Shown here: piece after piece, positions 24,964-33,907 of the stretch
How positions within the stretch are numbered: the stretch's first letter is position 1
Layout of the letters: the number at the start of each line of letters is the position of its first letter
Source: Neobacillus sp. YX16
GTDB lineage: Bacteria; Bacillota; Bacilli; Bacillales; Cytobacillaceae
NCBI RefSeq assembly: GCF_030123505.1
Contig: NZ_CP126115.1
Coordinates: 3,548,001-3,612,000 of the forward strand
Direction of reading: 5' to 3'
Length of the DNA: 64,000 bases
Translations under genes and position numbers: made by a program
Notes under the pieces: generated by a model
The model's input: the letters and a program-made list of their open reading frames with translations, nothing else
What the model was told of the DNA's origin: nothing
Database searches by the model: none

Positions 24964-25665
24964 TTGAGCAGATACTCAATTGAAGAATTTATCAAGCAAA
25001 CGGAGCAGAAAGATAAAGGAGAAGGTTTTTTTGAGTTAGAGACTCCTCGAATGTTGGAGGTAAACCTAGACGGGATGGTATGGGCTAAAGCTGGATCAAT
25101 GGTAGCTTATCACGGAGAGATAAAGTTTGTCCGTGAAGGAATTTTAGAACATGGGCTCGGAACTGCCTTCAAGAAGGCGTTTACGGGTGAAGGCGCCTCT
25201 TTGATGAAAGCGAACGGGAGAGGTAAATTATATCTTGCCGATAGTGGAAAGAAAATTATTATCCTAAATTTACAAAACGATTCCATCTTCATAAATGGGA
25301 ATGACCTATTAGCCTTTGAACCTAGTATTAAATGGGAAATTAAATTAATGAAGCGTATTGCCGGGATGCTTGCTGGCGGATTATTTAATGTTCGCTGCGA
25401 AGGAACTGGAATGATTGCCTTTACTGCGCATTATGAACCAATCACTTTAAGGGTAACTCCAGGAAGCCCAGTTATTACTGATCCAAATGCAACAGTAGCA
25501 TGGTCTGGTAATCTCATGCCAACCTTCCAAACTGATATTACATTAAAAACATTTTTGGGAAGAGGCAGTGGCGAGTCGATTCAAATGAAATTCGAGGGTG
25601 ACGGCTTTGTTGTTATCCAACCGTACGAAGAGGTCTACATGAAGGCTAAACAAAATATTACATAA
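24964..25665 (+). CDS. AIM24 family (TRAP/Tryptophan-rich-attenuator-like beta-barrel) protein
   Basis: A 233-residue, all-beta protein of the AIM24 family: EGFFELETPRMLEVNLDG, VWAKAGSMVAYHGEIKF, FNVRCEGTGMIAFTAHYEPITL, and the closing GRGSGESIQMKFEGDGFVVIQP. Members are widespread in bacteria and mitochondria, with no defined reaction. TTG at 24964 is preferred: GGATGTGGGAG is just upstream, whereas the in-frame ATG at 24940 has no ribosome site. Confidence 0.82.
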   Translation: MSRYSIEEFIKQTEQKDKGEGFFELETPRMLEVNLDGMVWAKAGSMVAYHGEIKFVREGILEHGLGTAFKKAFTGEGASLMKANGRGKLYLADSGKKIIILNLQNDSIFINGNDLLAFEPSIKWEIKLMKRIAGMLAGGLFNVRCEGTGMIAFTAHYEPITLRVTPGSPVITDPNATVAWSGNLMPTFQTDITLKTFLGRGSGESIQMKFEGDGFVVIQPYEEVYMKAKQNIT

Positions 25666-25670
25666 TTAAT

Positions 25671-25740
25671 AAAATAGTCCTCCTGTCTTATGACATGGGG
25701 ACTATTTACTTTGTAAAAAGCTGCTCTAAAGTTAGAGCAA
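25671..25740. terminator. Pair of terminators between convergent AIM24 and LysM genes
   Basis: First hairpin AAATAGTCC / GGGACTATTT (25671-25708). Second hairpin TGCTCTAA / TTAGAGCA (25722-25739), which on the minus strand is followed by TTTTT and fits termination of the leftward LysM gene. Confidence 0.75.
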
Positions 25741-25759
25741 CTCGATTTATAATAACATC

Positions 25760-27574
25760 TTACAGAAATGTAAGTGATGTACTAATTTCCCTTATATGGT
25801 TCTGATCTGCCCAAAGAATAAAGTAATTATATTCTGTTCCATTTATTAATATTGGTGTTGGATATTCAATGAAGAGTGCTGCTTGATTTCTCATTTCTGC
25901 TGGCTGGTCTTGGGACGGATAAATAAAGCAGGCCGGTTGATTTTGGAATTGTGTGTGTTGGATGCCCGGTTGGGTACCATATGGGTTCAGCTGGTGGAAG
26001 GCTTCATTTTGACAAACCACCTCAATCGATTGGGCAGAGGCTATGGCTGCAATTTGAAAGAAACCATCTGCTCCTTCGTATCTTTCATCGTTCACTCGCT
26101 GCCAATGGGATGGATATTGGAAATGAACTTTATAGTGAGAATTAGAGTATGTTTTTTTGAGGAAAGTAATTGGTAATGGTGACCATTGCAATGCGGTAAT
26201 CAATCCACCTTCTACAAGTTGAATCGGGACAGGATGAGTTAAATCTATCAGCCAGATTTCACTGGAGCTACCTTGTTGTTTACACCCAGAAAGATAGGCA
26301 ATTTTCCTGTTATCTGGCGACCAGGTCAAAGGTGTGGCAAAGCAATCGGAAATCGCTCTCGTTACTTCGTTCATTCCCTGTCTGCCCGCTGTCCTTATCA
26401 GCGAGAAATATCCAAGGTTTTCAAAAGCGGTTGCACTAAATGCGATGCTTGAAGAATCAGGTGACCAGGTTGGGAAGTAATTTTTCGCTAATGGACCTCC
26501 TTTTACTTCTATTACGTTTCCAGTTGCAAGGTTTACACTGTAAATGATAGAGATACTAGCACCTGGGGTCGTATATAAAGCATAGGTTCCGTCAGGAGAT
26601 AGTCGAACATTATTAAGTCCTCCACCTGTATTTCTAGTGACTTGGACCTTCCCTGTTCCATTGGTTTTGATGCGAAAAAGCTGGCTTACTCCCTTGGTAT
26701 CTGCTTGCTGAAAAAGTAATTCCGTCCCGCTCGGAAACCATTGTGTGTCTGTTGCACCAGAGGCATTTAGGATACGGGCTCGATGTGTGATTACATTGTA
26801 AATTACCAAACCATTTGGTTTTGCATAAACGATCTCTTGGCTATTCGGAGACCAATCTAGGAAAACACCCAAGCCGTCAGCAAACTGATCAATTTGAGCG
26901 ATACGGTTATCAGCTAAATTAAGAATCATAAGGATTGCATTTTTTCCGATAAAGGCGATCTTTGTGCTGTCAGGTGACCAAAACGGAGTTGAATAAGATT
27001 CTGCTAATCCATTCGTGATCTGTTGGTTCACACCGTTACTAGGATTATAGATCCAAATATCATAGCTGCCACTTCGATTGGTGGTATAAGCAATTAAACC
27101 TCTGTCACCAGGAGGAGCGTATGGAATGATGAGTTGCATACCTGGTGAAATAACGTTAGAAGACAGGTTATTAACTTTCATTAGTAACTCGAAGTTGCTA
27201 TGGTCTCCTGTTATGACGTTAAAGCGGCTTGCGATTTGGAATAAGGTATCTCCCGGCTGAACCACGTAATATGGAACACCAGGTGGTACTTTCAACAATT
27301 GACCAGTTTGGATTAGGTAAGGCGGCTGTAGCTGATTGTTTTGGATAATAACCGAAGTTGGAACCCCAAAGTTTTTAGAAATTTGATACACCGTATCTCC
27401 TGGTTTCACACGAATGACATTAACACCAGGAGGAACGGAAAGCTGCTGCCCCGCGAATATCGAGTTTGGCGAGGAAAGATTATTCGCAGCAATCAGCGAC
27501 TCTACCGGCAGCTCCCAGCGTCTCGCAATCTGATAAAGTGTATCCCCATGACGGACTGTGTAAAATAACTGCAT
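25760..27574 (-). CDS. Triple LysM domain protein with TolB/WD40-like beta-propeller
   Basis: A 604-residue protein. Three LysM modules occupy about residues 3-155 (YTVRHGDTLYQIARRW, IRVKPGDTVYQISKNF, YVVQPGDTLFQIASRF). A six-bladed propeller follows with repeated WSPDSTKIAF, WSPNSQEIVY, LSPDGTYALY, WSPDSSSIAF and WSPDNRKIAY blades (about 160-460). The C-terminal 140 residues are not recognised. There is no signal peptide, which in bacilli points to assembly on the spore coat or cortex from the mother cell, or to non-classical release; that is inference. The ATG at 27574 has GGAGG 7 bases upstream. Confidence 0.85.
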   Translation of the reverse strand: MQLFYTVRHGDTLYQIARRWELPVESLIAANNLSSPNSIFAGQQLSVPPGVNVIRVKPGDTVYQISKNFGVPTSVIIQNNQLQPPYLIQTGQLLKVPPGVPYYVVQPGDTLFQIASRFNVITGDHSNFELLMKVNNLSSNVISPGMQLIIPYAPPGDRGLIAYTTNRSGSYDIWIYNPSNGVNQQITNGLAESYSTPFWSPDSTKIAFIGKNAILMILNLADNRIAQIDQFADGLGVFLDWSPNSQEIVYAKPNGLVIYNVITHRARILNASGATDTQWFPSGTELLFQQADTKGVSQLFRIKTNGTGKVQVTRNTGGGLNNVRLSPDGTYALYTTPGASISIIYSVNLATGNVIEVKGGPLAKNYFPTWSPDSSSIAFSATAFENLGYFSLIRTAGRQGMNEVTRAISDCFATPLTWSPDNRKIAYLSGCKQQGSSSEIWLIDLTHPVPIQLVEGGLITALQWSPLPITFLKKTYSNSHYKVHFQYPSHWQRVNDERYEGADGFFQIAAIASAQSIEVVCQNEAFHQLNPYGTQPGIQHTQFQNQPACFIYPSQDQPAEMRNQAALFIEYPTPILINGTEYNYFILWADQNHIREISTSLTFL

Positions 27575-27718
27575 CAACTTACCTCCAATCTATCCATTAC
27601 TTTTTGATGGACTCACCTCAATTCCAGTTCTGCTGACTGAACAACATGGGCGATCCCTTTTGCCTACATGCTATTCACCTGTATGCGAAAAGTTTCGTAT
27701 AATAAGAGTAAACTGAAC

Positions 27719-27755
27719 TAAAAAACCAACAGCATGAATAATACTTGCTGTTGGT
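27719..27755 (-). terminator. Terminator of leuA
   Basis: ACCAACAGCA / TGCTGTTGGT stem with an 11-base loop, followed on the minus strand by TTTTTT, after the leuA stop. Confidence 0.87.
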
Positions 27756-27775
27756 TCTATTTTATAATCTAGGTT

Positions 27776-29482
27776 TTATCTTCTTTTATTTAGTGAAAAT
27801 CCTTTTCCTATTGGTACATTGAGGGTGGTTATCATGTTGTTAACGGCACTAAACAAAGCTTTTACAGAGGACGTCATAATATCAGCGTCAATCCCGCAGC
27901 CCCAATATTCAGCACCATCCATAGAAGTAATACCTACATAAGAAACAGCGTTTGATCGGGACCCACTTTCTAGTGCATGCTCCTTATAAACTAAATCTTT
28001 ATATTCGATATCCAGTTGAGTTTGAAGAATGTTACTGATGGCGTCAAGTCTTCCATTCCCGTCACCCGTGAATTCATGCTCTACGTTATCTATACTGATT
28101 GATACAATCGTTTCATAATGAGTACCTTGGGTAGGGCGGTAATTGATAAACGTGAGCGGAGCACTAATATTCACATATTCATGAGTAAAAATTTCATAGA
28201 TTTCATCTGGCTTAATTTCCTTGTGCATTCGGTCAGATTCATCCTTCACTTTATATCCGAAGTTTTCACGCATTTTTGCAGGCATATCAAGCCCATAATG
28301 TTGCTCAAGGATATAGCCAATACCCCCCTTACCAGATTGGCTGTTAATTCGGATGATATCTCCTTCATACTCTCTGCCAATATCCTTTGGATCAATTAAA
28401 AGATATGGGACTGTCCAGTACTGACGTTCTTCTTCCTCTCGCCATTTCATCCCCTTGGAAATAGCGTCCTGATGGGAACCTGAGAATGCAGTAAAAACGA
28501 GGTCGCCGCCGTATGGATGTCTTTCATGAACTTTCATTTTTGTCAATTTTTCACACTTCTTAATAATTTCACGGATATTATCAAAATTAAGCTGAGGATC
28601 GACCCCATGTGAATACATGTTTAATGCAAGGGTCACAATGTCTACGTTACCTGTTCTTTCACCATTTCCAAACAGTGTACCTTCGACCCTCTGCGCTCCT
28701 GCAAGCATTCCCAGCTCCGCATCAGCAACTCCCGTTCCTCGATCATTATGTGGATGCAGAGAAAGAATTACATTATCACGGTAGTTTAGATGATCAACCA
28801 TAAACTCTATTTGGCTAGCGTAAACGTGAGGCATTGACATGGATACAGTAGCTGGCAGATTAATAATCACCTTGTTTTGGGCAGTCGGCTGCCAAATATC
28901 AAGTACCGAGTTACAAATCTCCAGTGCAAACTCCATCTCTGTACCCGTGAAGCTTTCTGGTGAATACTGAAACTGGAAGTTCCCTTCTGTCTCAGCTGCA
29001 TATTTTTTAAGCAATTTCGCACCTGTTACGGCAATATCGATTATCTCTTCATTCGATTTTTTAAATACCTGCTCACGCTGTGCTACTGATGTAGAATTAT
29101 ATAGGTGCACCACCGCTTTGTTCACACCTTCAAGTGCTTCAAAAGTCTTTTTAATAATCGCTTCTCTAGATTGTGTTAAAACTTGGACCGTAACATCCTC
29201 TGGAATCAAATCCTGTTCAATCAATGTACGTAAAAACTGAAATTCTGTTTCGGATGCAGCAGGAAAGCCAACTTCGATTTCCTTGAAACCTACTTCCAAC
29301 AGCAGCTGAAAATATTCTAGCTTTTCCTCTAAGCTCATCGGTACCACTAACGCTTGATTTCCATCTCGCAAATCGACACTGCACCAAGTAGGCGCCTCCG
29401 TTATGTATTCCTTCTCTGTCCATTTCAAACTTTTGACTGGGGGCATAAAATAACCTCTAGAGTACTTTTCAATATTTCTCAT
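27776..29482 (-). CDS. leuA: 2-isopropylmalate synthase (long, LeuA2 type)
   Basis: A 568-residue enzyme that condenses 2-oxoisovalerate with acetyl-CoA, the first step of leucine synthesis. Seen: the DRE-TIM barrel SVDLRDGNQALV, SLHPHNDRGTGVADAELG, GTLFGNGERTGNVD, and a C-terminal leucine-binding regulatory domain (from about 430). It is of the long type (550-570 residues) with the SVDLRDGNQAL variant, distinct from the short LeuA of the B. subtilis ilv-leu operon. Expression is under a leucine T-box just upstream. No leuB, leuC or leuD is adjacent. AAAGGTGG precedes the ATG. Confidence 0.93.
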   Translation of the reverse strand: MRNIEKYSRGYFMPPVKSLKWTEKEYITEAPTWCSVDLRDGNQALVVPMSLEEKLEYFQLLLEVGFKEIEVGFPAASETEFQFLRTLIEQDLIPEDVTVQVLTQSREAIIKKTFEALEGVNKAVVHLYNSTSVAQREQVFKKSNEEIIDIAVTGAKLLKKYAAETEGNFQFQYSPESFTGTEMEFALEICNSVLDIWQPTAQNKVIINLPATVSMSMPHVYASQIEFMVDHLNYRDNVILSLHPHNDRGTGVADAELGMLAGAQRVEGTLFGNGERTGNVDIVTLALNMYSHGVDPQLNFDNIREIIKKCEKLTKMKVHERHPYGGDLVFTAFSGSHQDAISKGMKWREEEERQYWTVPYLLIDPKDIGREYEGDIIRINSQSGKGGIGYILEQHYGLDMPAKMRENFGYKVKDESDRMHKEIKPDEIYEIFTHEYVNISAPLTFINYRPTQGTHYETIVSISIDNVEHEFTGDGNGRLDAISNILQTQLDIEYKDLVYKEHALESGSRSNAVSYVGITSMDGAEYWGCGIDADIMTSSVKALFSAVNNMITTLNVPIGKGFSLNKRR

Positions 29483-29518
29483 TCAAAACAACCACCTTTT
29501 TAGATAATTTTATAAACA

Positions 29519-29778
29519 TAAAAAAGCCTATCTTCTCATAAGAGACGATAGGCTTTGCCTTCGTGGTACCACTCTTTTTGGTTCGAATTAGAAACAAACG
29601 AACCCACTTTAAGACTTAGTGACGGGGGTCAACCGTTAAGACCTACATATCAGCCTTACCACTCCTGGGCGAGTTGGGGAATTTATTGACTGTCTTTCAC
29701 CATCCGACAGCTCTCTGGGCAATAAATATTCCTTATTACTCCCAATCATTGTGTTTTCATTATTTGAATTTTATTATT
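29519..29778 (-). ncRNA. T-box riboswitch, leucine (CUC specifier), upstream of leuA
   Basis: On the minus strand: a Stem I with AGTA and AGAGAGCTGTCGG...GGTGAAAGACAG apical motifs; specifier loop CCAACTCGCCC with CTC (complement at 29671-29673), a leucine codon; the T-box sequence AGAGTGGTACCACG (29562-29575); and a terminator AAAGCCTATC / GATAGGCTTT plus T6 (29519-29556). Uncharged tRNA-Leu would stabilise the antiterminator and let leuA be read. The predicted RNA begins near 29778. Confidence 0.92.
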
Positions 29779-29784
29779 TTCTCT

Positions 29785-29813
29785 ATTTTATAGTAAATTC
29801 AGATAATTTCCAA
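29785..29813 (-). promoter_or_regulatory. Promoter of the T-box/leuA transcript
   Basis: On the minus strand TTGGAA (29808-29813), 17-base spacer, TAAAAT (29785-29790), followed by the start of the T-box fold. Confidence 0.6.
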
Positions 29814-29972
29814 GACATATTGTTCAATTTTTGAAAATTATCGTAAAACTGATTTTTCTGGCCTTAACTATTTAAGAAAAATTTAATACTTAGTTTAGAA
29901 TCCTTTTATATTTTCCTATTAGACTAGTGATTGTAGAACAAATCATTCATTTTATTAAAGGAGCAATTCTAA

Positions 29973-30326
29973 ATGACACATGTCCACTTAACATCACTTG
30001 TCTTGTCGCTAATTTTTTTAATTATCATTGCGGTTCTTCAAAACAAAGGAAAAAATATTAAAGTATGGCATATGGTTTTGCGAGCAACATACATTCTTAT
30101 TATCGTAACGGGAGGTATTCTCTTCTTTGCAGCTTATTCCATTCCGCTATCTTACTATTTAAAGGCAATACTCGGTATTGTAATGATTGGTCTATTTGAA
30201 ATGGTGATTGTCCGGAAACAAAAAGGAAAGAAAACAGACGTAATTTGGATTGCTTTCTCCATCGTCTTTGTTATCCTCTTTGTTCTTGGTTTTACACTCC
30301 CACAGGGATTTGATCTAATAAAATAA
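29973..30326 (+). CDS. yisL: YisL family (DUF1516/UPF0344) membrane protein
   Basis: A 117-residue protein with four TM helices and a His near the N-terminus (MTHVHLTSLVLSL), KVWHMVLRATYILIIVTGGILF, and KGKKTDVIWIAFSIVFVILFVLGFTLPQG. This matches YisL of B. subtilis and relatives, whose function is unknown. RBS AAGGAG. Monocistronic, with a terminator right after it. Confidence 0.88.
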   Translation: MTHVHLTSLVLSLIFLIIIAVLQNKGKNIKVWHMVLRATYILIIVTGGILFFAAYSIPLSYYLKAILGIVMIGLFEMVIVRKQKGKKTDVIWIAFSIVFVILFVLGFTLPQGFDLIK

Positions 30327-30331
30327 TAAAA

Positions 30332-30375
30332 AGGAGTGTTTTACGGCTTTAGATACCGATGAAACACTCCTATTC
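30332..30375. terminator. Bidirectional terminator, family shared with 59873-59917
   Basis: AGGAGTGTTT / AAACACTCCT stem with internal ACGG...CCGAT pairing; T5 on the minus strand and TATTCTAT on the plus strand. It closes yisL and the 11-gene leftward operon. Confidence 0.78.
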
Positions 30376-30435
30376 TATAAGATTTCACTATTTAGCGACT
30401 TAAGGTATAGATGGTGTCAGTCTTAAGTGCCTAAT

Positions 30436-31965
30436 CTATTTTTTATCTTTATAGTTTTGACGAAGAATGTTTTTTTGGATCTTCCCAATGGAGGTCCTTG
30501 GGAATTCTTTTACAAATCTAAATTCCTGAGGAATCTTAAAATTAGATAATACCTTCGTACAATATAACCTAATCTCTTCTAGAGAAATGTTTGTTCCATT
30601 GGTTAAAATAAAAGCGATAATGGCTTCTTCTCTTAATTTGTCAGGAACGCTAATAACGGCACAATCAGCAACACCAGGATAACTTAAAAGGACATTTTCT
30701 ATTTCTATTGATGATATATTTTCACCAGCTCTTTTAATTAAATCCTTATCCCGATCAACAAACCAAAAAAAACCTTCATCATTTCGATATCCCTTGTCCC
30801 CTGTGTAAAGCCAGCCATTTCTAAGTGTTTTATTTGTCTCTGATTCATTTTTATAATAGCCTTTCATTAAAGATGGGCTTTTGATTATGATTTGCCCTAC
30901 GGTTAAAGGAGGAAGCTCATTTGAGTTTTCGTCTACAATTTTTATCTCATTCCCTAACCCTGGTTTGCCTATAGCAAGAATACCTGTTTCCGGGTCGGCA
31001 GGCATTTCCTCATATAATGGGGTAACAATATTGGTTGTGATTGATTCGGTCATCCCATACCATTGAAAAAGCTTGATTCCAAAGCGTTGCTTAAATATGT
31101 CTATATCATGTTTATTCACAAATAAACCATAACCCACCTGTCTAATTTTATGTTTTTTTTCATAAGGATGTACCGGTAGTTCTAGTAGAATCTTAATAAT
31201 GGTAGCTACGAAACTTGAAACCGTTGGGTTTAATTTTTGAACATCCTCCCAAAACGTAGAAGCACTGAACTTATCTAGAAGCAGAATCGTTCCACCGACA
31301 ACTAATGTTGCCATCGATGTATAATACTGTGAATTCACATGAAACAAAGGTAAAAAAATCAAGTAACGATCCTCTGGCATTAGCCCTTGATAAACAGCGG
31401 AAGAATGCCCTGCAAATAAGTAATTCTCATGTGTAATGAGCACACCTTTGGGCTTTGAAGTTGTTCCCGATGTATACATCATCGCACATACATCAGAGGG
31501 CAAAACATCAATATGATGATCTTCATCTTCCAATATGGAACGTTCAGAGACCCATTCTTTTGAAAGATTTTGATAGATAGTTAGAGGTAGATGATCAAGT
31601 ATTTCTAAATGACTTGCTGTAATGAGAGAATCATCATAAAGAAATACCTTACTATCTGAATGGTCAAGAAAATATTCTAACTCTCTAGCAGTTGATGCAG
31701 TGTTAATAGGCAATAGAATGGCACCTATTGCTGCACACCCGAACCACAAATCATAGAATATGGGGGAATTGACATGCATTACAGCAACTGTATTCCCTTG
31801 TTTAATTCCCTGCTTTTGCAGCCAGCGTGCAGTTTGATTGCTTCTTTTTAACATTTCTATATAACTAATCTCTTTTTCTAAATAACAAATAAAAGGCTTT
31901 TTTTGATGTTTTCTTGCTTGCTTCTGAAGATAGGTGTATATGGTGTGATCACCGTGAGTCAGCAT
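30436..31965 (-). CDS. AMP-dependent acyl-CoA ligase (ANL superfamily, CaiC-like)
   Basis: A 509-residue ligase that activates a carboxylic acid to acyl-AMP and then acyl-CoA. Seen: P-loop YTSGTTSKPKG at about 165, the A5 motif YGMTES, the A7 motif YTGDKGYRNDEG, the A8 hinge RAGENISSIEIENVL, and the catalytic lysine of A10 in TSIGKIQKNILR. AAAGGAG precedes the ATG. It is the last gene of the BVMO catabolic operon. Its acid is unknown; by context it could be a hydroxy- or dicarboxylic acid from ring cleavage, giving a second activation route beside the CaiB transferase. Confidence 0.9.
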   Translation of the reverse strand: MLTHGDHTIYTYLQKQARKHQKKPFICYLEKEISYIEMLKRSNQTARWLQKQGIKQGNTVAVMHVNSPIFYDLWFGCAAIGAILLPINTASTARELEYFLDHSDSKVFLYDDSLITASHLEILDHLPLTIYQNLSKEWVSERSILEDEDHHIDVLPSDVCAMMYTSGTTSKPKGVLITHENYLFAGHSSAVYQGLMPEDRYLIFLPLFHVNSQYYTSMATLVVGGTILLLDKFSASTFWEDVQKLNPTVSSFVATIIKILLELPVHPYEKKHKIRQVGYGLFVNKHDIDIFKQRFGIKLFQWYGMTESITTNIVTPLYEEMPADPETGILAIGKPGLGNEIKIVDENSNELPPLTVGQIIIKSPSLMKGYYKNESETNKTLRNGWLYTGDKGYRNDEGFFWFVDRDKDLIKRAGENISSIEIENVLLSYPGVADCAVISVPDKLREEAIIAFILTNGTNISLEEIRLYCTKVLSNFKIPQEFRFVKEFPRTSIGKIQKNILRQNYKDKK

Positions 31966-32018
31966 GATCCATAATCTCCTTTCAAATTTACCTGGAGTAC
32001 CATTCCCTGTATAAAAGT

Positions 32019-32318
32019 TTATTCCAAGACTGGGAAATCCAAAATAATGATATCTGTCATACCAACATCCTTTAAATAAGATACAACTTCCTGGTGCTTA
32101 GGATGCGGTCCATAATTTTCAAATGCATGTCTGTCTGAAAACAATACAGTCAGACCAATGTCAAAACCACTATTATTCGGTGAAAAATTTAAACCTGCAA
32201 ATATATCAATAATTCCTGATATTTCTTCTTTTAATGATTTCAGTCTTATAATGACTTCTTCTTTTTGTTCGTTAGATGTTTGTTCACTAAATTTTAATAA
32301 AACAATGTGTTTAATCAT
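32019..32318 (-). CDS. Dabb (stress-responsive A/B barrel) domain protein
   Basis: A 99-residue ferredoxin-like barrel protein: MIKHIVLLKFSE, LKSLKEEISGI, and DIGLTVLFSDRHAFENYGPHPKHQEV, which is the Dabb signature. Some relatives are small cyclases or decarboxylation helpers, but most are uncharacterised. ATG 32318 is used (GGGGG upstream); a longer frame would overlap the preceding gene and has no better site. It lies between the MDR reductase and ligase genes of the operon. Confidence 0.82.
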   Translation of the reverse strand: MIKHIVLLKFSEQTSNEQKEEVIIRLKSLKEEISGIIDIFAGLNFSPNNSGFDIGLTVLFSDRHAFENYGPHPKHQEVVSYLKDVGMTDIIILDFPVLE

Positions 32319-32350
32319 CTTTTTGCCATCCCCCACATCATAGATCCCGT

Positions 32351-33346
32351 TTACCAATCCATTTTCAAACAAATTTTCCCAAAATGACTACCCTCGTTCA
32401 TACGAAGAATAGCTTCTTTACTGTCAGCATGGTGAAATACTTTGTCAAGCACAGGTTTTATTTGATGTTTTCCGATAAATTTAAGCATTTCCTTAAATTC
32501 CTCCGTACTTCCCATCGTTGTACCCAATAGGTTGTATTGACCAAAGTATAAATTTCTAAGATTAATTTTTACTTCATCCCCTGTTGTTGCACCAAAATTC
32601 ACTAATGTCCCACCAATGCGTAGAACAGATAAGGCTTTCTCCCAAATTGCTGGCCCAACACTATCAATAATTAAATCAATTTTTTCATCCACTAAACCTT
32701 TCTTCCAATCATTATCACTTTTAATCGCGATATCAGCTCCAAGCTGGATAGCCCTCTCACATTTCTTTTCACTTCTGGAGGTCACAATAACACGTGCTCC
32801 AGCTGCTTTAGCCATTAATAAGAGAAATGTCGCTACTCCACTCCCAATACCAGGAATTAAAACAGTTTGCTCAGCCATAAGCCTACCTCTTGTAAACAAA
32901 GCCCTAAAGGCAGTCAAAGCTGCCAAGGACAGAACACCTGATTCTTCCCAAGATAAATATCTTGGTTTAGGTTCTATGTTAATAACAGGAATGGTTATAT
33001 ATTCAGCAAATGTTCCGTGTCCTGGCACCCCTAGGATTTCAAAATCACCAGGGGGTGAGTCACTTTTCACCTGCCAATTTAGGCTTGGATTGATGATAAC
33101 TTCATCCCCAATTTGGATATTTGTTACTTCTTTCCCAATGGCTTCAATCACACCTGCACCATCAGACCCCAACACAACAGGGGGAGCATCCTCACTTCTA
33201 CGGTACAAATTCCAAATATCACGGTGGTTTAAACCTGCAGTTTTAAGCCGAACTCTTACTTCACCATCCTGTGGTTCAACCTTTTCTACGCTGGTAAGAT
33301 ACGTATTCTCAAGACCTGGTTTCCCGCTATGCACGAATGCTCTCAA
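32351..33346 (-). CDS. Zinc-independent MDR family oxidoreductase (quinone reductase-like)
   Basis: A 331-residue NAD(P)H-dependent medium-chain dehydrogenase/reductase. Seen: AGLNHRDIWNLY, VVLGSDGAGVIEAIG, the GroES-like fold, VLIPGIGSGVATFLLLMAKAAGARVIVTSRS (cofactor loop), and GTLVNFGATTG. Zinc-binding cysteines are absent. The TTG at 33346 gives the family-typical MRAFVHSG start and has AGGTGA 8 bases upstream; the GTG at 33358 overlaps that site. In this operon it may reduce an enone or enoyl intermediate before the Baeyer-Villiger step or in beta-oxidation. Confidence 0.85.
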   Translation of the reverse strand: MRAFVHSGKPGLENTYLTSVEKVEPQDGEVRVRLKTAGLNHRDIWNLYRRSEDAPPVVLGSDGAGVIEAIGKEVTNIQIGDEVIINPSLNWQVKSDSPPGDFEILGVPGHGTFAEYITIPVINIEPKPRYLSWEESGVLSLAALTAFRALFTRGRLMAEQTVLIPGIGSGVATFLLLMAKAAGARVIVTSRSEKKCERAIQLGADIAIKSDNDWKKGLVDEKIDLIIDSVGPAIWEKALSVLRIGGTLVNFGATTGDEVKINLRNLYFGQYNLLGTTMGSTEEFKEMLKFIGKHQIKPVLDKVFHHADSKEAILRMNEGSHFGKICLKMDW

Positions 33347-33396
33347 ATGTAATTTCACCTGCCTTCTAATTGATATTATTCTTAATATCTTTAAAA

Positions 33397-33846
33397 CTAT
33401 GATTTCAACATTAAAGCTACTCGTTTAGCCTTACAGACACATTCACCTTTTTGGTTATATCCTCTATGTTCGAACCATACAATCCCCCTACTTGGATTAG
33501 AATTAGATCCTCGCTTTTCAACCACTTCTGTTACACCTCTTAATGTATCTCCAATTCGCACAGGTGCTGGGAATGTTATATTCTCATAACCTAAATTTCC
33601 TAGAGTAGTACCTAAGGTTAAATCAGAGACAGAAACTCCTACCACAAAAGACAAAGTAAACATACTATTTACAATAATGCTTCCATGTATGGAGGCCTTT
33701 CCAAATTCTGCATCCAAATGGAGAGGCTGCGTATTATGGGTTAAGGTTGTAAACAACAAATTATCCGTTTCTGTAACAGTGCGTGTAATAGGGTGCTCAT
33801 AAACATCCCCAATACTCAGTTCTTCAAAATATTTTCCACTAATCAT
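33397..33846 (-). CDS. MaoC-like hydratase (itaconyl/mesaconyl-CoA hydratase type)
   Basis: A 149-residue single hot-dog hydratase. Seen: GKYFEELSIGDVYEHP, TVTETDNLLFTTLTHNTQPLHLDAEFG (hydratase-2 motif with D and H), GLYVNSMFTL-like and FPAPVRIGDTL segments. This subgroup commonly sits with CaiB-type CoA-transferases and CitE-like lyases and hydrates branched enoyl-CoAs such as itaconyl- or mesaconyl-CoA. ATG 33846 has GGGAG 8 bases upstream. It lies 61 bases after the lyase gene, consistent with consecutive steps. Confidence 0.87.
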   Translation of the reverse strand: MISGKYFEELSIGDVYEHPITRTVTETDNLLFTTLTHNTQPLHLDAEFGKASIHGSIIVNSMFTLSFVVGVSVSDLTLGTTLGNLGYENITFPAPVRIGDTLRGVTEVVEKRGSNSNPSRGIVWFEHRGYNQKGECVCKAKRVALMLKS

Positions 33847-33907
33847 GAATCTCACTCCCATTTCATTTGTTTTAAGGAAAAATCCTATATTTCGTGATTT
33901 CTACTCA

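Noticed and set aside
30398..30428. ACTTAAG/CTTAAGT hairpin as terminator of the BVMO operon
   Set aside because: No T tract follows on the minus strand; the bidirectional hairpin at 30332-30375 is a better candidate.
32616..33428. 270-codon frame antisense to the MDR reductase gene
   Set aside because: Long only because it mirrors a conserved gene; the Ser/Pro/Thr-rich translation has no domain and no start signal.
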